Shown here piece by piece: positions 17,853 to 26,707 of a stretch of DNA of 64,000 nucleotides. The first letter of the stretch is position 1. Each line of letters starts with the position of its first letter. The stretch is from assembly GCF_004799645.1 (NCBI RefSeq), contig NZ_CP031306.1:310001-374000 (forward strand), in the 5' to 3' direction. Below the pieces are notes generated by a model, which was given only the letters and a program-made list of their open reading frames with translations, was not told the DNA's origin and searched no databases. The translations under genes and the position numbers were made by a program. The DNA is from Natronorubrum bangense. GTDB lineage: Archaea > Halobacteriota > Halobacteria > Halobacteriales > Natrialbaceae.

Positions 17853-18209
17853 TTAGCTGAAGATACCGCCGAAGAAGTCATCTTCGTACGACTGCTCGAT
17901 GTCCTGGCTCACGGTGGCATTATTCGTAGCCTCGGCGGTAGCGGACTGGGAGTTCGAGTTCGATTGGTCGACGCTACTGCCCGCATCTGCGCTACCATCA
18001 TCAGCGACGGCGATGTTCAGCTCGTCACCTACGTTGTAGTTCGACTGGGCGACTTTCTGATCCTGGTAGTTATTTGCGTCAGCGTACTGACTGACGCTCG
18101 CATCCTGGTCTGCGCTCTGGTCATCTGCAGCTGCTGTTCCGGCGAACCCCATGAACATGAGGCTACCGATCAATGCGACCGTCAGCGTGATTGCGAGTGT
18201 GCGTTTCAT
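17853..18209 (-). CDS. Small exported Gln/Asn-repeat protein, one repeat unit
   Basis: The 118-residue product has a clear Sec signal peptide (MKRTLAITLTVALIGSLMFM ... AGTAAA). Its mature part carries one copy of a repeat also found five times in the protein at 19494-20999. The pattern is Gln-x3-Gln-x-Asn-x-Asn (AQSNYNVGDELNIAVAD), a small-residue stretch, then a second Gln/Asn turn (VDQSNSNSQSATAEATN). The tail is short, acidic and aromatic (YEDDFFGGIFS). It follows its paralogue after 8 bases, so the two are cotranscribed. The near-identical signal-peptide DNA of the two genes shows a tandem duplication. The spacing of Gln and Asn recalls curlin repeats, but no homology is proven. Confidence 0.85.
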   Translation of the reverse strand: MKRTLAITLTVALIGSLMFMGFAGTAAADDQSADQDASVSQYADANNYQDQKVAQSNYNVGDELNIAVADDGSADAGSSVDQSNSNSQSATAEATNNATVSQDIEQSYEDDFFGGIFS

Positions 18210-18217
18210 GGTTCAGT

Positions 18218-18568
18218 TTAGAAGAACGGGAAGTCGTCCTCGAAGTCTTGGTTGATGCTCTGGTTGATGTCCGCAGTGTTAGTGGCGGTAGCGTCAGCAG
18301 TCTGTGAGTTGTCGTTGGACTGTGTCACAGAGCTGCCCGCGGTAGCGTCACCGTCATCGTCAGCATAGGCGATGTTTATTTCATCACCGGCGTTGACATT
18401 TTCCTGACCCACATACTGGCTCTGCGCGTTCGTGGCAGAGGCACCCTGTTTGATATCAGCATCCTGGTCTGCGCTCTGATCCTGTGCAGCTGCTGTTCCG
18501 GCGAACCCCATGAACATGAGGCTGCCGACCATTGCGACCGTCAGTAGCATCGCGAGTGCGCGTTTCAT
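18218..18568 (-). CDS. Small exported Gln/Asn-repeat protein, paralogue of the next gene
   Basis: The 116-residue product starts at ATG 18566-18568, directly at the signal peptide MKRALAMLLTVAMVGSLMFM; an upstream in-frame start at 18592 adds eight residues. The mature part carries one repeat unit (GQENVNAGDEINIAYADDD, then VTQSNDNSQTADATATN). It ends in an acidic aromatic tail (INQDFEDDFPFF), like its neighbour. It is probably the first gene of a two-gene operon. A TTTAATACAG box near 18711-18720 may be the promoter, which would give a leader of over 100 bases. The function is inferred to be extracellular and structural. Confidence 0.85.
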   Translation of the reverse strand: MKRALAMLLTVAMVGSLMFMGFAGTAAAQDQSADQDADIKQGASATNAQSQYVGQENVNAGDEINIAYADDDGDATAGSSVTQSNDNSQTADATATNTADINQSINQDFEDDFPFF

Positions 18569-19493
18569 TGTTATGGATTGTCCGGGCACCACACGCGTGA
18601 ACGCTCGAGTCCAGCTCTACCTGCCCACCGATTTGCGTCGCTCAGCGTGCAAATTCGGCGTTCTCGAGCGCCAATGCGCCGTGTTGCCCAGTCGTGGCAA
18701 CACCTGGGTTCTGTATTAAACCGTAGAACGCTTTCGGCGTACAGCCGATATTGTGATCTGTAAGAATCGGCGGATGAGAACCCTTACTCGAGAAAAAAAT
18801 CTTATATCGAGGTATACATTTTCTCTGCTCGTTGACTGTCAACTCAAATTGATTCCGCGCCGTCCCGGAAATCGAAGGTGTAAGACCGGTGAAACACCCA
18901 GTTATCGGTCGCAATAATCAGCAGTAACGGAACGATCAGTAAACGTGAAAGAGGGAGCAGAACCGAACGCCATCCGTCGAAACACCGTCGTTGATACGGA
19001 CAGCGGTCCGTGCAGTATTCGTGTCGACCGCAGTAGCGGCGAACGATATCGCGTTGTGATCGCGTCCGTCAGTTGCCGATCTATACGGTAGTAGTCGTCG
19101 CGGCGCTGGTATCAGTTCCTTCCCACCGGCAGTCGCGACTCGAGCGACCGATACCGAACCGATCGCTGGTTTCGAGTCAATCGGTAGTCCCGTATTTCGT
19201 CGGTGAAACGACGGCGCGAATCACCATCGCCGTAATCGACGATCAGTGTCGGCGACGTGTCGGCCGATGCTCGATCGTGGCCCGCGAACCCGGATTGCTC
19301 CGTCGAACACCGAAACCGCCCGACAGCAGCCGGTTTTAGGTGCCGATTTCTCGGAAAAGTAGGTCCGTTCCAATCAGTAGGCTAACTCATACGGTCTCCA
19401 ACCTGTTGATAACAAAGTCTATCATTCGGCTATGACTGTTTGCGTCGAATAGACTCAGCAAAAAAGACACTCGCGAAATTCAATACAGAACAC
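18569..19493. other. Long divergent intergenic region of the repeat-protein locus
   Basis: About 925 bases separate the divergent repeat-protein genes. Frames at 18642-18914 and 19073-19339 have no haloarchaeal composition, signal or motif and are not called. The stretch includes an AT-rich part (about 18785-18830) and probably holds the regulatory sites of both transcription units. I could not identify a specific operator. Confidence 0.5.
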
Positions 19494-20999
19494 ATGACAG
19501 ACTCACCGACGAAACGATCACGGTATACGACAGTTTTAATGGCATGTATCGTTGCCATATCAATGCTCGCCGCCGGCGCTCCCGCGGCGATGGCCGGCGA
19601 CAACGGCGACGCAACCAACCAGGCAGTGCACGCGCTCGAGGACGGCGAAGACCTGTATCTGGTCTTCGGCGCTGACCTCGGCGAGAAGTCACTCGAAGAG
19701 TACGTCGAAGAACACGCTGCAGACCAGGTTTCTGACACCGAAGTCATCCAGCACCAGGATGTCGATCAGGTGAACATCAACGAGCAAGGCGAGGCGGTTT
19801 CCATCGCTATCGACGGTGGTGAGGCAACCGCAGTTCAGGAAGCCAACCAGCTCAACGCCAACGCACAGACTGGTGAGGCGTCCGCCGAAAACGAGGTCGC
19901 TCACAGCCACGAGACGCAGTTCGAGAACGTCGGAAACGTCCATCTCGTGCTCGGTAACGGTGACGACAAGCAGTTCGATGGCTGGGGCGTCGCCGACAAG
20001 AAGGGTGACAAGACGACGATCAGCCAGTCAGCAGAAGCGAGCGTCCTCCAGAGCCAAGACGTGGGACAGCAGAACTACAACGAACAGAGCACCGCGTTCG
20101 CGTTCGCACACAACAACAGTGACGCAACCGCCCTCCAGCAAACCACGCAGTACAACGAGAACCGACAGGAGGGAGCTGCGAACGCATCCAACGTCTACGT
20201 TGGTGGCGGTGAGTACGCAGAACAGGACGCGAGTTCCTTGCTGGCCCAAGAGCAAGCAGTCGAACAGGCTAATATTAACGAACAGGCTGGCGCTGTCGCC
20301 ATCGCCGTCGGCGAGAACAGCACCGCAACGGCGATCCAGGTGACTGATCAGACCAACCTCAACGAACAGATCGGCTCTGCGAGTGCCGAAAACCTCTTCG
20401 CGTCGATGGGCGGCATGAACGTCGCGACCGCAAGTGCCGACGGCGGCAGCAGCGTCGTCGACACCGAGATGCCGAAACACGACAAGAAGGACAAAGATGA
20501 CCAGTCCGCAACAGCCGGTGTTGACCAGGAACAGAGCGTTGAACAGCTGAACGTCAACCTTCAGAACACGGCGATGGCAATCGCGACAGACGACAGTGAA
20601 GCCACCGCCGTCCAGATGGCCGACCAGCGCAACTACAACGCCCAGATCGGCTACGCTGATGCGCTCAACGTGTACGCATCACCAGGCTACCTGTACGATG
20701 GCGACATGCAGACCTCGAGCACGACCGTCACCGTCGGCGGCGACGATGTCGAAGACGCGCCGGGCATGTCATACGACTACGACACCAGCGCGGAGCAGAC
20801 GAGCGACGTCACGCAGGATGCAACGGCTGCAATCGAGCAGGTCCAGTTCGTGAGCCAGCAGAACATCAACGAACAGCATGCTGCAATCGCGGTGGCTGAA
20901 GACGGTGGCAGTGCAGACACCACACAGATCTCCATGCAAGAGAACCAGAACATCCAGTTCGGTGCAGTTTCCGCGACAAACGTCGGAATCGGCGCGTAA
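19494..20999 (+). CDS. Large exported protein with five Gln/Asn-rich repeats, candidate fibre protein
   Basis: The product has 501 residues when started at ATG 19494, which places the signal peptide (RYTTVLMACIVAISMLAAGA) directly after a short head. A TTG at 19440 in frame adds 18 residues. Five units of about 50-60 residues follow, at about residues 82-134, 177-234, 248-302, 340-394 and 438-498 of the 501-residue form. Each has a VxQxNxNEQ-type turn, an AxAIAx stretch with acidic residues, then a Q-x3-Q-x-N-x-N-x-Q turn and a small-residue stretch ending in Asn. Examples are VEQANINEQAGAVAIAVG and VTDQTNLNEQIGSASAEN. Linkers differ, and one contains KHDKKDKDD. Regular Gln/Asn ladders like these suit a beta-solenoid or amyloid-type fibre, as in curlin. 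No enzyme motif is seen. It is divergent from the two one-unit paralogues. Confidence 0.85.
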   Translation: MTDSPTKRSRYTTVLMACIVAISMLAAGAPAAMAGDNGDATNQAVHALEDGEDLYLVFGADLGEKSLEEYVEEHAADQVSDTEVIQHQDVDQVNINEQGEAVSIAIDGGEATAVQEANQLNANAQTGEASAENEVAHSHETQFENVGNVHLVLGNGDDKQFDGWGVADKKGDKTTISQSAEASVLQSQDVGQQNYNEQSTAFAFAHNNSDATALQQTTQYNENRQEGAANASNVYVGGGEYAEQDASSLLAQEQAVEQANINEQAGAVAIAVGENSTATAIQVTDQTNLNEQIGSASAENLFASMGGMNVATASADGGSSVVDTEMPKHDKKDKDDQSATAGVDQEQSVEQLNVNLQNTAMAIATDDSEATAVQMADQRNYNAQIGYADALNVYASPGYLYDGDMQTSSTTVTVGGDDVEDAPGMSYDYDTSAEQTSDVTQDATAAIEQVQFVSQQNINEQHAAIAVAEDGGSADTTQISMQENQNIQFGAVSATNVGIGA

Positions 21000-21171
21000 T
21001 CACTGCTTCGGCCGACTGTTTTCCTCTTTATCGCGACCGTGGATGGCTGTCATTTCGGGATAACTTGCGGTATGTTGGCGGACGTCGTGATATCCACTCG
21101 AGACGAGTCACAACTGACGACGGTCGCAGAAGCTGTCGATGACGCCTGTCCCGACCCCTACGTCCACGTCG

Positions 21172-21948
21172 TTACTCATCCGTTGCTCCCGACCCGTGGG
21201 AGTCAGCGTGGCCGCCACTGCCGTTGTTTCGATGTTCCGCGAGCGCTTCGTCGATCGTTAACTCTCCCGTGGCGACCCGCCGGGCAAGCAGTTCATCGAT
21301 CGCCCGGTTGTTCTCGCTCTGTTCGCGCGAGCGGTCCTTGATCGCCTGAAGCTCGCCCGCCGTCGGATCGATCTCGCGTGTCTCGACGGGTTCGCCCTCG
21401 AGGCGAGCGATATTGACGGCTGCGAGCACATCACCCATCCCTCGCGCGCCCGTCCCGAGATAGGGTGTCGTTCCCGTCTCGTCGACGAGTTCGACCGGGA
21501 CGTCCTCGAGGTCGTTGACCAGTTTCGACCCCTGGAGACGCGAGCCATCACCGATGCGGACGATCGGTGAGGTGGCGTCGGCGGCTTCGCGTTGAATCAC
21601 GTCGACCGCGTTGGCCAGTGGCACCTGAAAGGCGGCGACGACCATCTCGCCTGCAAGGACGGCGATCCCGGGGTTGCGGCCCGGGTCGACACCGATGACT
21701 GTGCGGCCACCGTTCCCTCGAGCCGCAGCGAGCGCCTGATCGACGGCGCGTCTGGGCGCATCCGGCTCCGCGACGATCGTCGTCACGGATTCGAACGCGT
21801 CGGCGTGCTCGGGGCCAGTAATAACGACCGTGGTGTGGTCCGGTACCCCCGTGTCGGGTTCGACGGTCGTGAACTCGGTCCCGCGCTCGCGGAGTTCGGT
21901 GACGACGCCGTGGTACACTTCGAAATCTTCAGTGGCGACGACGATCAC
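21172..21948 (-). CDS. RuvC-like RNase H-fold protein next to radB
   Basis: The core TVIGVDPGRNPGIAVLAGE has the GVDPG signature of RuvC/RNase H-fold nucleases, and acidic residues further on (RIGDGSRL, ELVDETGTT, GMGDVLAAVNIA) could complete an active site. The C-terminus is a charged, probably helical tail (QAIKDRSREQSENNRAIDEL). The gene is divergent from radB, which fits a role in recombination or repair, but that is inferred. The start is uncertain. GTG at 21946-21948 has a TATA-like GTTTATTCA centred 27 bases upstream. Homology might instead begin at an ATT codon at 21973-21975, and the frame stays open to 22065. Confidence 0.7.
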   Translation of the reverse strand: MIVVATEDFEVYHGVVTELRERGTEFTTVEPDTGVPDHTTVVITGPEHADAFESVTTIVAEPDAPRRAVDQALAAARGNGGRTVIGVDPGRNPGIAVLAGEMVVAAFQVPLANAVDVIQREAADATSPIVRIGDGSRLQGSKLVNDLEDVPVELVDETGTTPYLGTGARGMGDVLAAVNIARLEGEPVETREIDPTAGELQAIKDRSREQSENNRAIDELLARRVATGELTIDEALAEHRNNGSGGHADSHGSGATDE

Positions 21949-22036
21949 ATCGTCGCCTTCGACGCGAGCGTGAATAAACGTACACGAACTCGGTCGGCGA
22001 CGGTCTCCGGGTGCGACTCGACCAGCCGGTTTCGGG

Positions 22037-22046
22037 GCCTTTTTGC
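22037..22046 (+). promoter_or_regulatory. TATA-like box of radB
   Basis: CCTTTTTGCA is centred about 27 bases before the GTG start at 22069, consistent with a leaderless radB transcript. Confidence 0.45.
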
Positions 22047-22068
22047 ACGTAACCTGCCAACTCAACCT

Positions 22069-22776
22069 GTGAACGACGAGGCGATCTCAACCGGCTGTCG
22101 CCCGGTCGACGAGTTGCTCGGCGGGGGGTTCGAACGTGGGACCGTCACGCAGCTATACGGCCCGCCAGCCGCGGGCAAGACGAACCTGGCGCTGTCCGCA
22201 GCCGTCGAAACGGCCGTCGCCGGAGGTACTGCCGTCTACATCGATACCGAAGGTGTTTCCGTTGACCGCTTTCAGCAACTGCTGTCGGCCCACGTCGACG
22301 ACGAAGACGTCGAAGCCGTCGCCTCCCGCATCGTCATCGAGGACGCGCTCGATTTCGACGAGCAGTCCGAAGCCGTCCGCGACGCCGAGGGGTTCGCCCA
22401 GCAGGCCGATCTGATCGTCCTCGACAGCGCGACCGGCTTTTATCGCCTCGAGCGAACCGCAGACGGTGACGAAGGCGAGGCGCTGCGCAGCGTTGCCCGG
22501 CAGGTTACCCATCTCCTCTCACTGGCACGCAAACACAATCTGGCGGTCGTGCTCACGAACCAGGTCTTTTCGGACCCCGACGCCGATCGCACGCGCGCGC
22601 TCGGTGGAAACACACTCGAGCACTGGACCGGCGTCGTCCTCCGACTCGAGCGATTCCGCGGCGGGAAGCGGCGGGCGACCCTCGAGAAACACCGGTCGAA
22701 GCCGGCCGGCGAGTCGGTCCAGTTCCGCATTACGGATCGCGGCCTCGAGGGCGGTGCCGAATCGCCACGGCGCTGA
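22069..22776 (+). CDS. radB: DNA repair and recombination protein RadB
   Basis: The 235-residue product is a RecA-family ATPase core without the N-terminal helix-hairpin-helix domain of RadA. This is the usual layout of archaeal RadB. The Walker A motif is GPPAAGKTNLA, and the Walker B region is LIVLDSATGFYRLE. The LTNQVFSDPDADRTRALGGN and LEHWTGVVLRLER segments match the family. It begins with GTG (VNDEAISTGCRPVDELLGGG), and the open frame upstream is ignored because of the conserved start and the TATA spacing. RadB is a RadA paralogue that helps homologous recombination. Confidence 0.93.
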   Translation: MNDEAISTGCRPVDELLGGGFERGTVTQLYGPPAAGKTNLALSAAVETAVAGGTAVYIDTEGVSVDRFQQLLSAHVDDEDVEAVASRIVIEDALDFDEQSEAVRDAEGFAQQADLIVLDSATGFYRLERTADGDEGEALRSVARQVTHLLSLARKHNLAVVLTNQVFSDPDADRTRALGGNTLEHWTGVVLRLERFRGGKRRATLEKHRSKPAGESVQFRITDRGLEGGAESPRR

Positions 22777-22833
22777 CTGCTCTCGGTAGCCACCTCCCGA
22801 ACAGTTACCCGGTATCGGTCTGGACACGGTAGC

Positions 22834-25037
22834 ATGCACGATTCGTCTGCCCGCGTCGAACAGTTACTGACGGAGTTGACTCGCGAGGAGAAGCTACAGC
22901 TGGTTCGCGGGATGGACGATCCAGAGGGGACGGCGACGGGGTATCTCCCGGGTGTCGAGCGACTCGGGATTTCCGAGTATCGGCTGGTCGACGGCCCACT
23001 CGGGGTTCGAGCCGAAAGAAAGCGAGCGACGGCGTTTCCGGCCCCGATTGCCGTCGCAGCGACGTTCGATCCCGACCTCGCGCGCGAGAAGGGGGCAGCG
23101 ATGGCCCGAGAGGCACGAGCGCTCGGCCAGGACGCGCTGCTTGCGCCTGGGGCGAACCTGATTCGGGTGCCACACTGTGGCCGAAACTTCGAATACTACT
23201 CCGAGGATCCGGTGGTGGCCTCGAGACTCGCCGTCGGTGCCGTCACTGGAATCCACGACGAGGACGTGATCGCGACGGTCAAACACTACGTCGCGAACAA
23301 TCAGGAAACCGACCGCGTGAGCGTCAGCAGCGAGGTCGACGAGCGAACGCTTCGCGAACTGTACCTGCGACCGTTTCGGGCCGCCGTCGAAGCCGGTGTT
23401 GGCTCCGTAATGACGGCCTATAATCGGGTCAACGGCATGCGCATGAGCGATCACACCCGCCTCGTCGGCGACGTGCTCAAAGACGAGTGGGGGTTCGACG
23501 GCTACGTCGTCTCGGACTGGTACGGCACCAAAAGTACTGTCGGCGCAGCGACCGCCGGACTGGATCTCGAGATGCCGGGCGTCGCAGCCGGCGACGAGTC
23601 GGACGACCAGTGGCCCTCACCGGATGAGTTCGAGGGCGAAGCCGCCGAGATCATGAGTGGGCTCCCCGACGGAACCCGCGCGGGACTGTTCGGCGACCCG
23701 CTCGCGGCCGCCATCGACGCTGGGGAGGTCCAGCCTGACCGACTCGAGGACATGGTTCGGCGACTCCTCGGGCAACGCGAGCGAATCGGTCACCTCGAGG
23801 ATCCCGCCACCGATACCGGCGCCGCCTCACTCGAGCGAGAGGGTGCACTCGACACGCCAGCCCACCGCCGCCTCGCCGAGCGACTCGCCGCACGCGGAAC
23901 CGTCTTGCTCGAGAACGACGGCGTGCTCCCGCTCGCAGAGGAGACGGACGTCGCCGTCATCGGGCCGAACGTCCACGAGGCGACACTCGGTGGCGGAGGG
24001 TCCTCCGAGACGACGCCGTTCCAATCGACAAGCCCAGCGGAGGGAATCCGCGCGCGCGCGCCGATGGAACGGTCACGGTCGCCCGTGGCGTCGACACGGT
24101 TCCGGCCCTCTCGCTGTTCGACGTGTTGCCGTTCGTCGGTGACGGCAAAGCCGAGTCAGCTGCCGAGGACGAGACAACCACCGCGGAGCCGGTCGGTGTC
24201 GACGCAGCCGAACCGAGCGTCGACGCAGCCGTCGAGGCGGCTCGAGACGCCGCCGTCGCCGTCGTCTTCGTCCGCGACAGGACGACGGAGGCCAAAGACC
24301 GCGACTCGCTTCGATTACCCGGCGAGCAGGACGAACTGGTCGAGGCGGTCGCCGCCGCGGCGGACGAGACGGTGGTCGTAGTCGCCTCGAGCGGTCCTGT
24401 CGAACTCCCGTGGCGTGACGATGTCGATGCGATCCTCGAGGCGTGGTATCCGGGACAGGCGGATGGCGCGGCGATCGCCTCGGTGCTGTACGGCGACCGC
24501 GATCCGTCGGGACGGCTACCTGTGACGTTCGCGCCCGAGGTAGCCTACCCTGCGAGCGAGCAGCGACGGTATCCCGGCGTGGACGGCGAGGCACAGTACG
24601 AGGAAGGCGTGTTCATTGGCTATCGCCACTTCGACGCCGACGGCGTCGATGCGGAGCCGACGTATCCGTTCGGACACGGCCACACCTACGCGGACGTTTC
24701 GTATCGAGACGCGACGGTCGTCGACGGGCGGACGGTTCATGTGACCGTCGAAAACGTCGCCGACCGACCCGGTCGCGAGGTCGTACAGGCGTACGTCCGG
24801 CCGCCGGAATCGTCGCCGGTCGAGCGTCCAACACGTGAACTCGCAGGGTTCGAATCGATTGCACTCGAGGCCGGCGAGGCGCGGACCGTTGACCTCGGCC
24901 TCGAGTCACGTGCGCTCGGTCGCTACGACCTCGATCGAGGGTGGACGGTCGATCCCGGCACGTACACCGTGGAGGTGGCTCGCTCGGCTCGAGACGTACA
25001 CAAAACGGTCAGTCTCGAGGTCGAGCGAGGAGACTGA
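22834..25037 (+). pseudogene. bglX: Beta-glucosidase, GH3 family, interrupted by a frameshift
   Basis: Two overlapping frames together make one GH3 enzyme of about 734 residues. The first (from ATG 22834) holds the N-terminal barrel, with NFEYYSEDPVVASRL, KHYVANNQETDR and the nucleophile region GFDGYVVSDWYG (Asp in SDW). It continues into the alpha/beta sandwich (GTVLLENDGVLPL ... VAVIGPNVHEATLGGGGSS). At the run CGCGCGCGCGCG (24049-24060) the frame changes. The natural continuation ADGTVTVARGVDTVPALSLF is read in the frame that ends at 25037, which carries the rest of domain 2 and a C-terminal Fn3-like domain. Without the shift the first frame ends at 24381. The cause could be real slippage in the dinucleotide repeat or a sequencing error. 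The enzyme would hydrolyse beta-linked glucosides or oligosaccharides. No signal peptide is seen. Confidence 0.85.
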
Positions 25038-25059
25038 GAATCAGTCGCAGCCAGTCCCG

Positions 25060-26217
25060 TTACAGCTCGTTCAGCTTGCGCAGGAGCTGACCGCGGTACT
25101 CCTCGTCGCTCGTGATGCCTTTGATCTCTAAAACGTTGCGCTCGAGTTTGTCGATGGCAACGCGGAAGGCGTTCTCCGCGCCGTAGCCTTCGCCGGTGCC
25201 GGCGACCTGGCCTTTGTTCGTCCGCAGGCGGACCTGACACTGGACGAGCGGGGTGCCACGGAGCGTCTCGTTGTGCTCGTGGAAGCGCACGTGGGCGTGC
25301 ATCACCTGCATGTCGGCGTACTTATCAGAGACCTGCTCGATGCTCTGGACGATCGACTCTCGAGTGATCGTATCGAGCATCGAGATGTTGGTGATCTGGA
25401 CGTCCATATGCTCTTCTTCGGTGAACGTCAGCGCACGCAGCACGTCCGTCTTGGTGACGACGCCGATAACGACGCGGTCGTCGTCCTCGGGCGTGACCAT
25501 CAGGCCAGCGTAATCCTGCTCGAGCATCTGCTCGACAGCCTCTTTGGCCGTCGTGTCGAGTGTCGTCGTCGCGACGGGGCTGGCCATGATGTCGTAGATT
25601 GGGACATCGAGCAGTCGCTGGGAGTCGCCGACGCGGTCGCCGGTCGTCGTCGTGTGATTCTTTCGGATGGCGAAGTCAGCGATATCGTGGGTCGTGACAA
25701 CGCCGGAGAGGTAGCCGTTCTCGTTGACGACGGGCAGACGGGAGATTCCGTGCTCTCGGAGGTGGTTGATCGCCTTGCCGATCCCATCGTCTTCCGCGAG
25801 CGTAACCGGATCGTCCGAGTAAACGTCCGCGACGGTGAGCGTGTCGAGGTTCTCGAGGACGGCCTCGAGGATTGCGTCGCCGCTGATGACACCCCAGAGT
25901 TCCCCGTTTTCGAACACCGGCGCGACCTTCGAGTTGCTCTCGATCAGGACGCGTGCGGTCTCCCGAACGTCTTCGTTCCGGTCGACTTTGGGTGCCGGCG
26001 AGTTCCGGCTGGGTTTGATCAGTGCCGACACCTTGGCGTCGTCCTCTACGTGGGACTGGAGAACCTCTCGTTCGCTGATGACGCCCTCGTACTCACCGTC
26101 ATCGGTGACAATAATTCCCTTGGGGTTGCCGTTGTCAAAGGTCGAACGGACCTTCCCCATGCGTGTACCAACGTCGACTTCGATATATTCCGTGGTGGCG
26201 ATATCAGCGATATTCAT
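25060..26217 (-). CDS. CBS-domain protein with a C-terminal HPF/RaiA-like domain
   Basis: The 385-residue product has two tandem CBS-domain pairs (about 1-125 and 130-280), recognisable by VISEREVLQSHV, VISGDAILEAVL, VVTTHDIADFAI and VVTKTDVLRALT. CBS pairs bind adenosine nucleotides and sense energy state. The last 100 residues (from about 285) form a beta-alpha-beta fold: MHAHVRFHEHNETLRGTP, QVRLRTNKGQVAGTGEG, then a helix AENAFRVAIDKLERNVLE. This resembles the ribosome hibernation/S30AE fold. A CBS-to-ribosome link would couple energy status to ribosome dormancy; this is an inference. The gene is convergent with the GH3 gene. Confidence 0.82.
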   Translation of the reverse strand: MNIADIATTEYIEVDVGTRMGKVRSTFDNGNPKGIIVTDDGEYEGVISEREVLQSHVEDDAKVSALIKPSRNSPAPKVDRNEDVRETARVLIESNSKVAPVFENGELWGVISGDAILEAVLENLDTLTVADVYSDDPVTLAEDDGIGKAINHLREHGISRLPVVNENGYLSGVVTTHDIADFAIRKNHTTTTGDRVGDSQRLLDVPIYDIMASPVATTTLDTTAKEAVEQMLEQDYAGLMVTPEDDDRVVIGVVTKTDVLRALTFTEEEHMDVQITNISMLDTITRESIVQSIEQVSDKYADMQVMHAHVRFHEHNETLRGTPLVQCQVRLRTNKGQVAGTGEGYGAENAFRVAIDKLERNVLEIKGITSDEEYRGQLLRKLNEL

Positions 26218-26320
26218 CGTTCTATCCGCGTATACTCACGCCGGGGTTTTGAACATACCGCACGTTCTAGCTGGGTGGGTTCAAGCCGGATGTTTTTGGC
26301 CTGGCCATTGTACATACAGT

Positions 26321-26623
26321 ATGATTCCCGACATCAGTGTCCTCGGTCGGTACACCTATCTCGCGACAGAGCTGTTCTGGGGTGCCATCGCCGTCCTGTT
26401 GCTCCGGCGTGCAGACGCGCTCCGAAAAGCCGCCATCACGATCCTCGCACTGTATCCTATCGCCTACGTCTGGGATCGCTACACGCTCGCCGTCGGCGTC
26501 TTCGATATCAAACTGCGAACCGGGATCGATATCGCAGGGATTCCACTCGAGGAGCATCTGTTTATGGCGGTCGTTCCCGGGCTCGTAATCGGCTTCCACG
26601 AGACGATTTTTGGCGGCGACTAA
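26321..26623 (+). CDS. Lycopene cyclase domain membrane protein
   Basis: The 100-residue product starts at ATG 26321; the frame is open far upstream but that part is antisense to the CBS gene. It has three hydrophobic segments and the family hallmark GIPLEEHLFM (Pro-x-Glu-Glu). This is the half-size domain found in CarR/CrtYcd lycopene cyclases, where two such domains normally form the active enzyme. A single domain of this size may pair with itself or act elsewhere. A GTTTTTGG box lies about 27 bases upstream. A role in carotenoid or bacterioruberin/retinal supply is possible but not shown by neighbours. Confidence 0.75.
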   Translation: MIPDISVLGRYTYLATELFWGAIAVLLLRRADALRKAAITILALYPIAYVWDRYTLAVGVFDIKLRTGIDIAGIPLEEHLFMAVVPGLVIGFHETIFGGD

Positions 26624-26707
26624 CCACCGTCGTCGCTGCATGGGTCGCCTATCAGTGGCTGCAACCAACCACGAGCGTCTTATTTCGCCCACCCGTTCCA
26701 ATAGCCG

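Noticed and set aside
19073..19339. Plus-strand 88-codon frame in the divergent region
   Set aside because: Basic, Arg- and Ser-rich composition typical of noncoding GC-rich DNA; no start signal.
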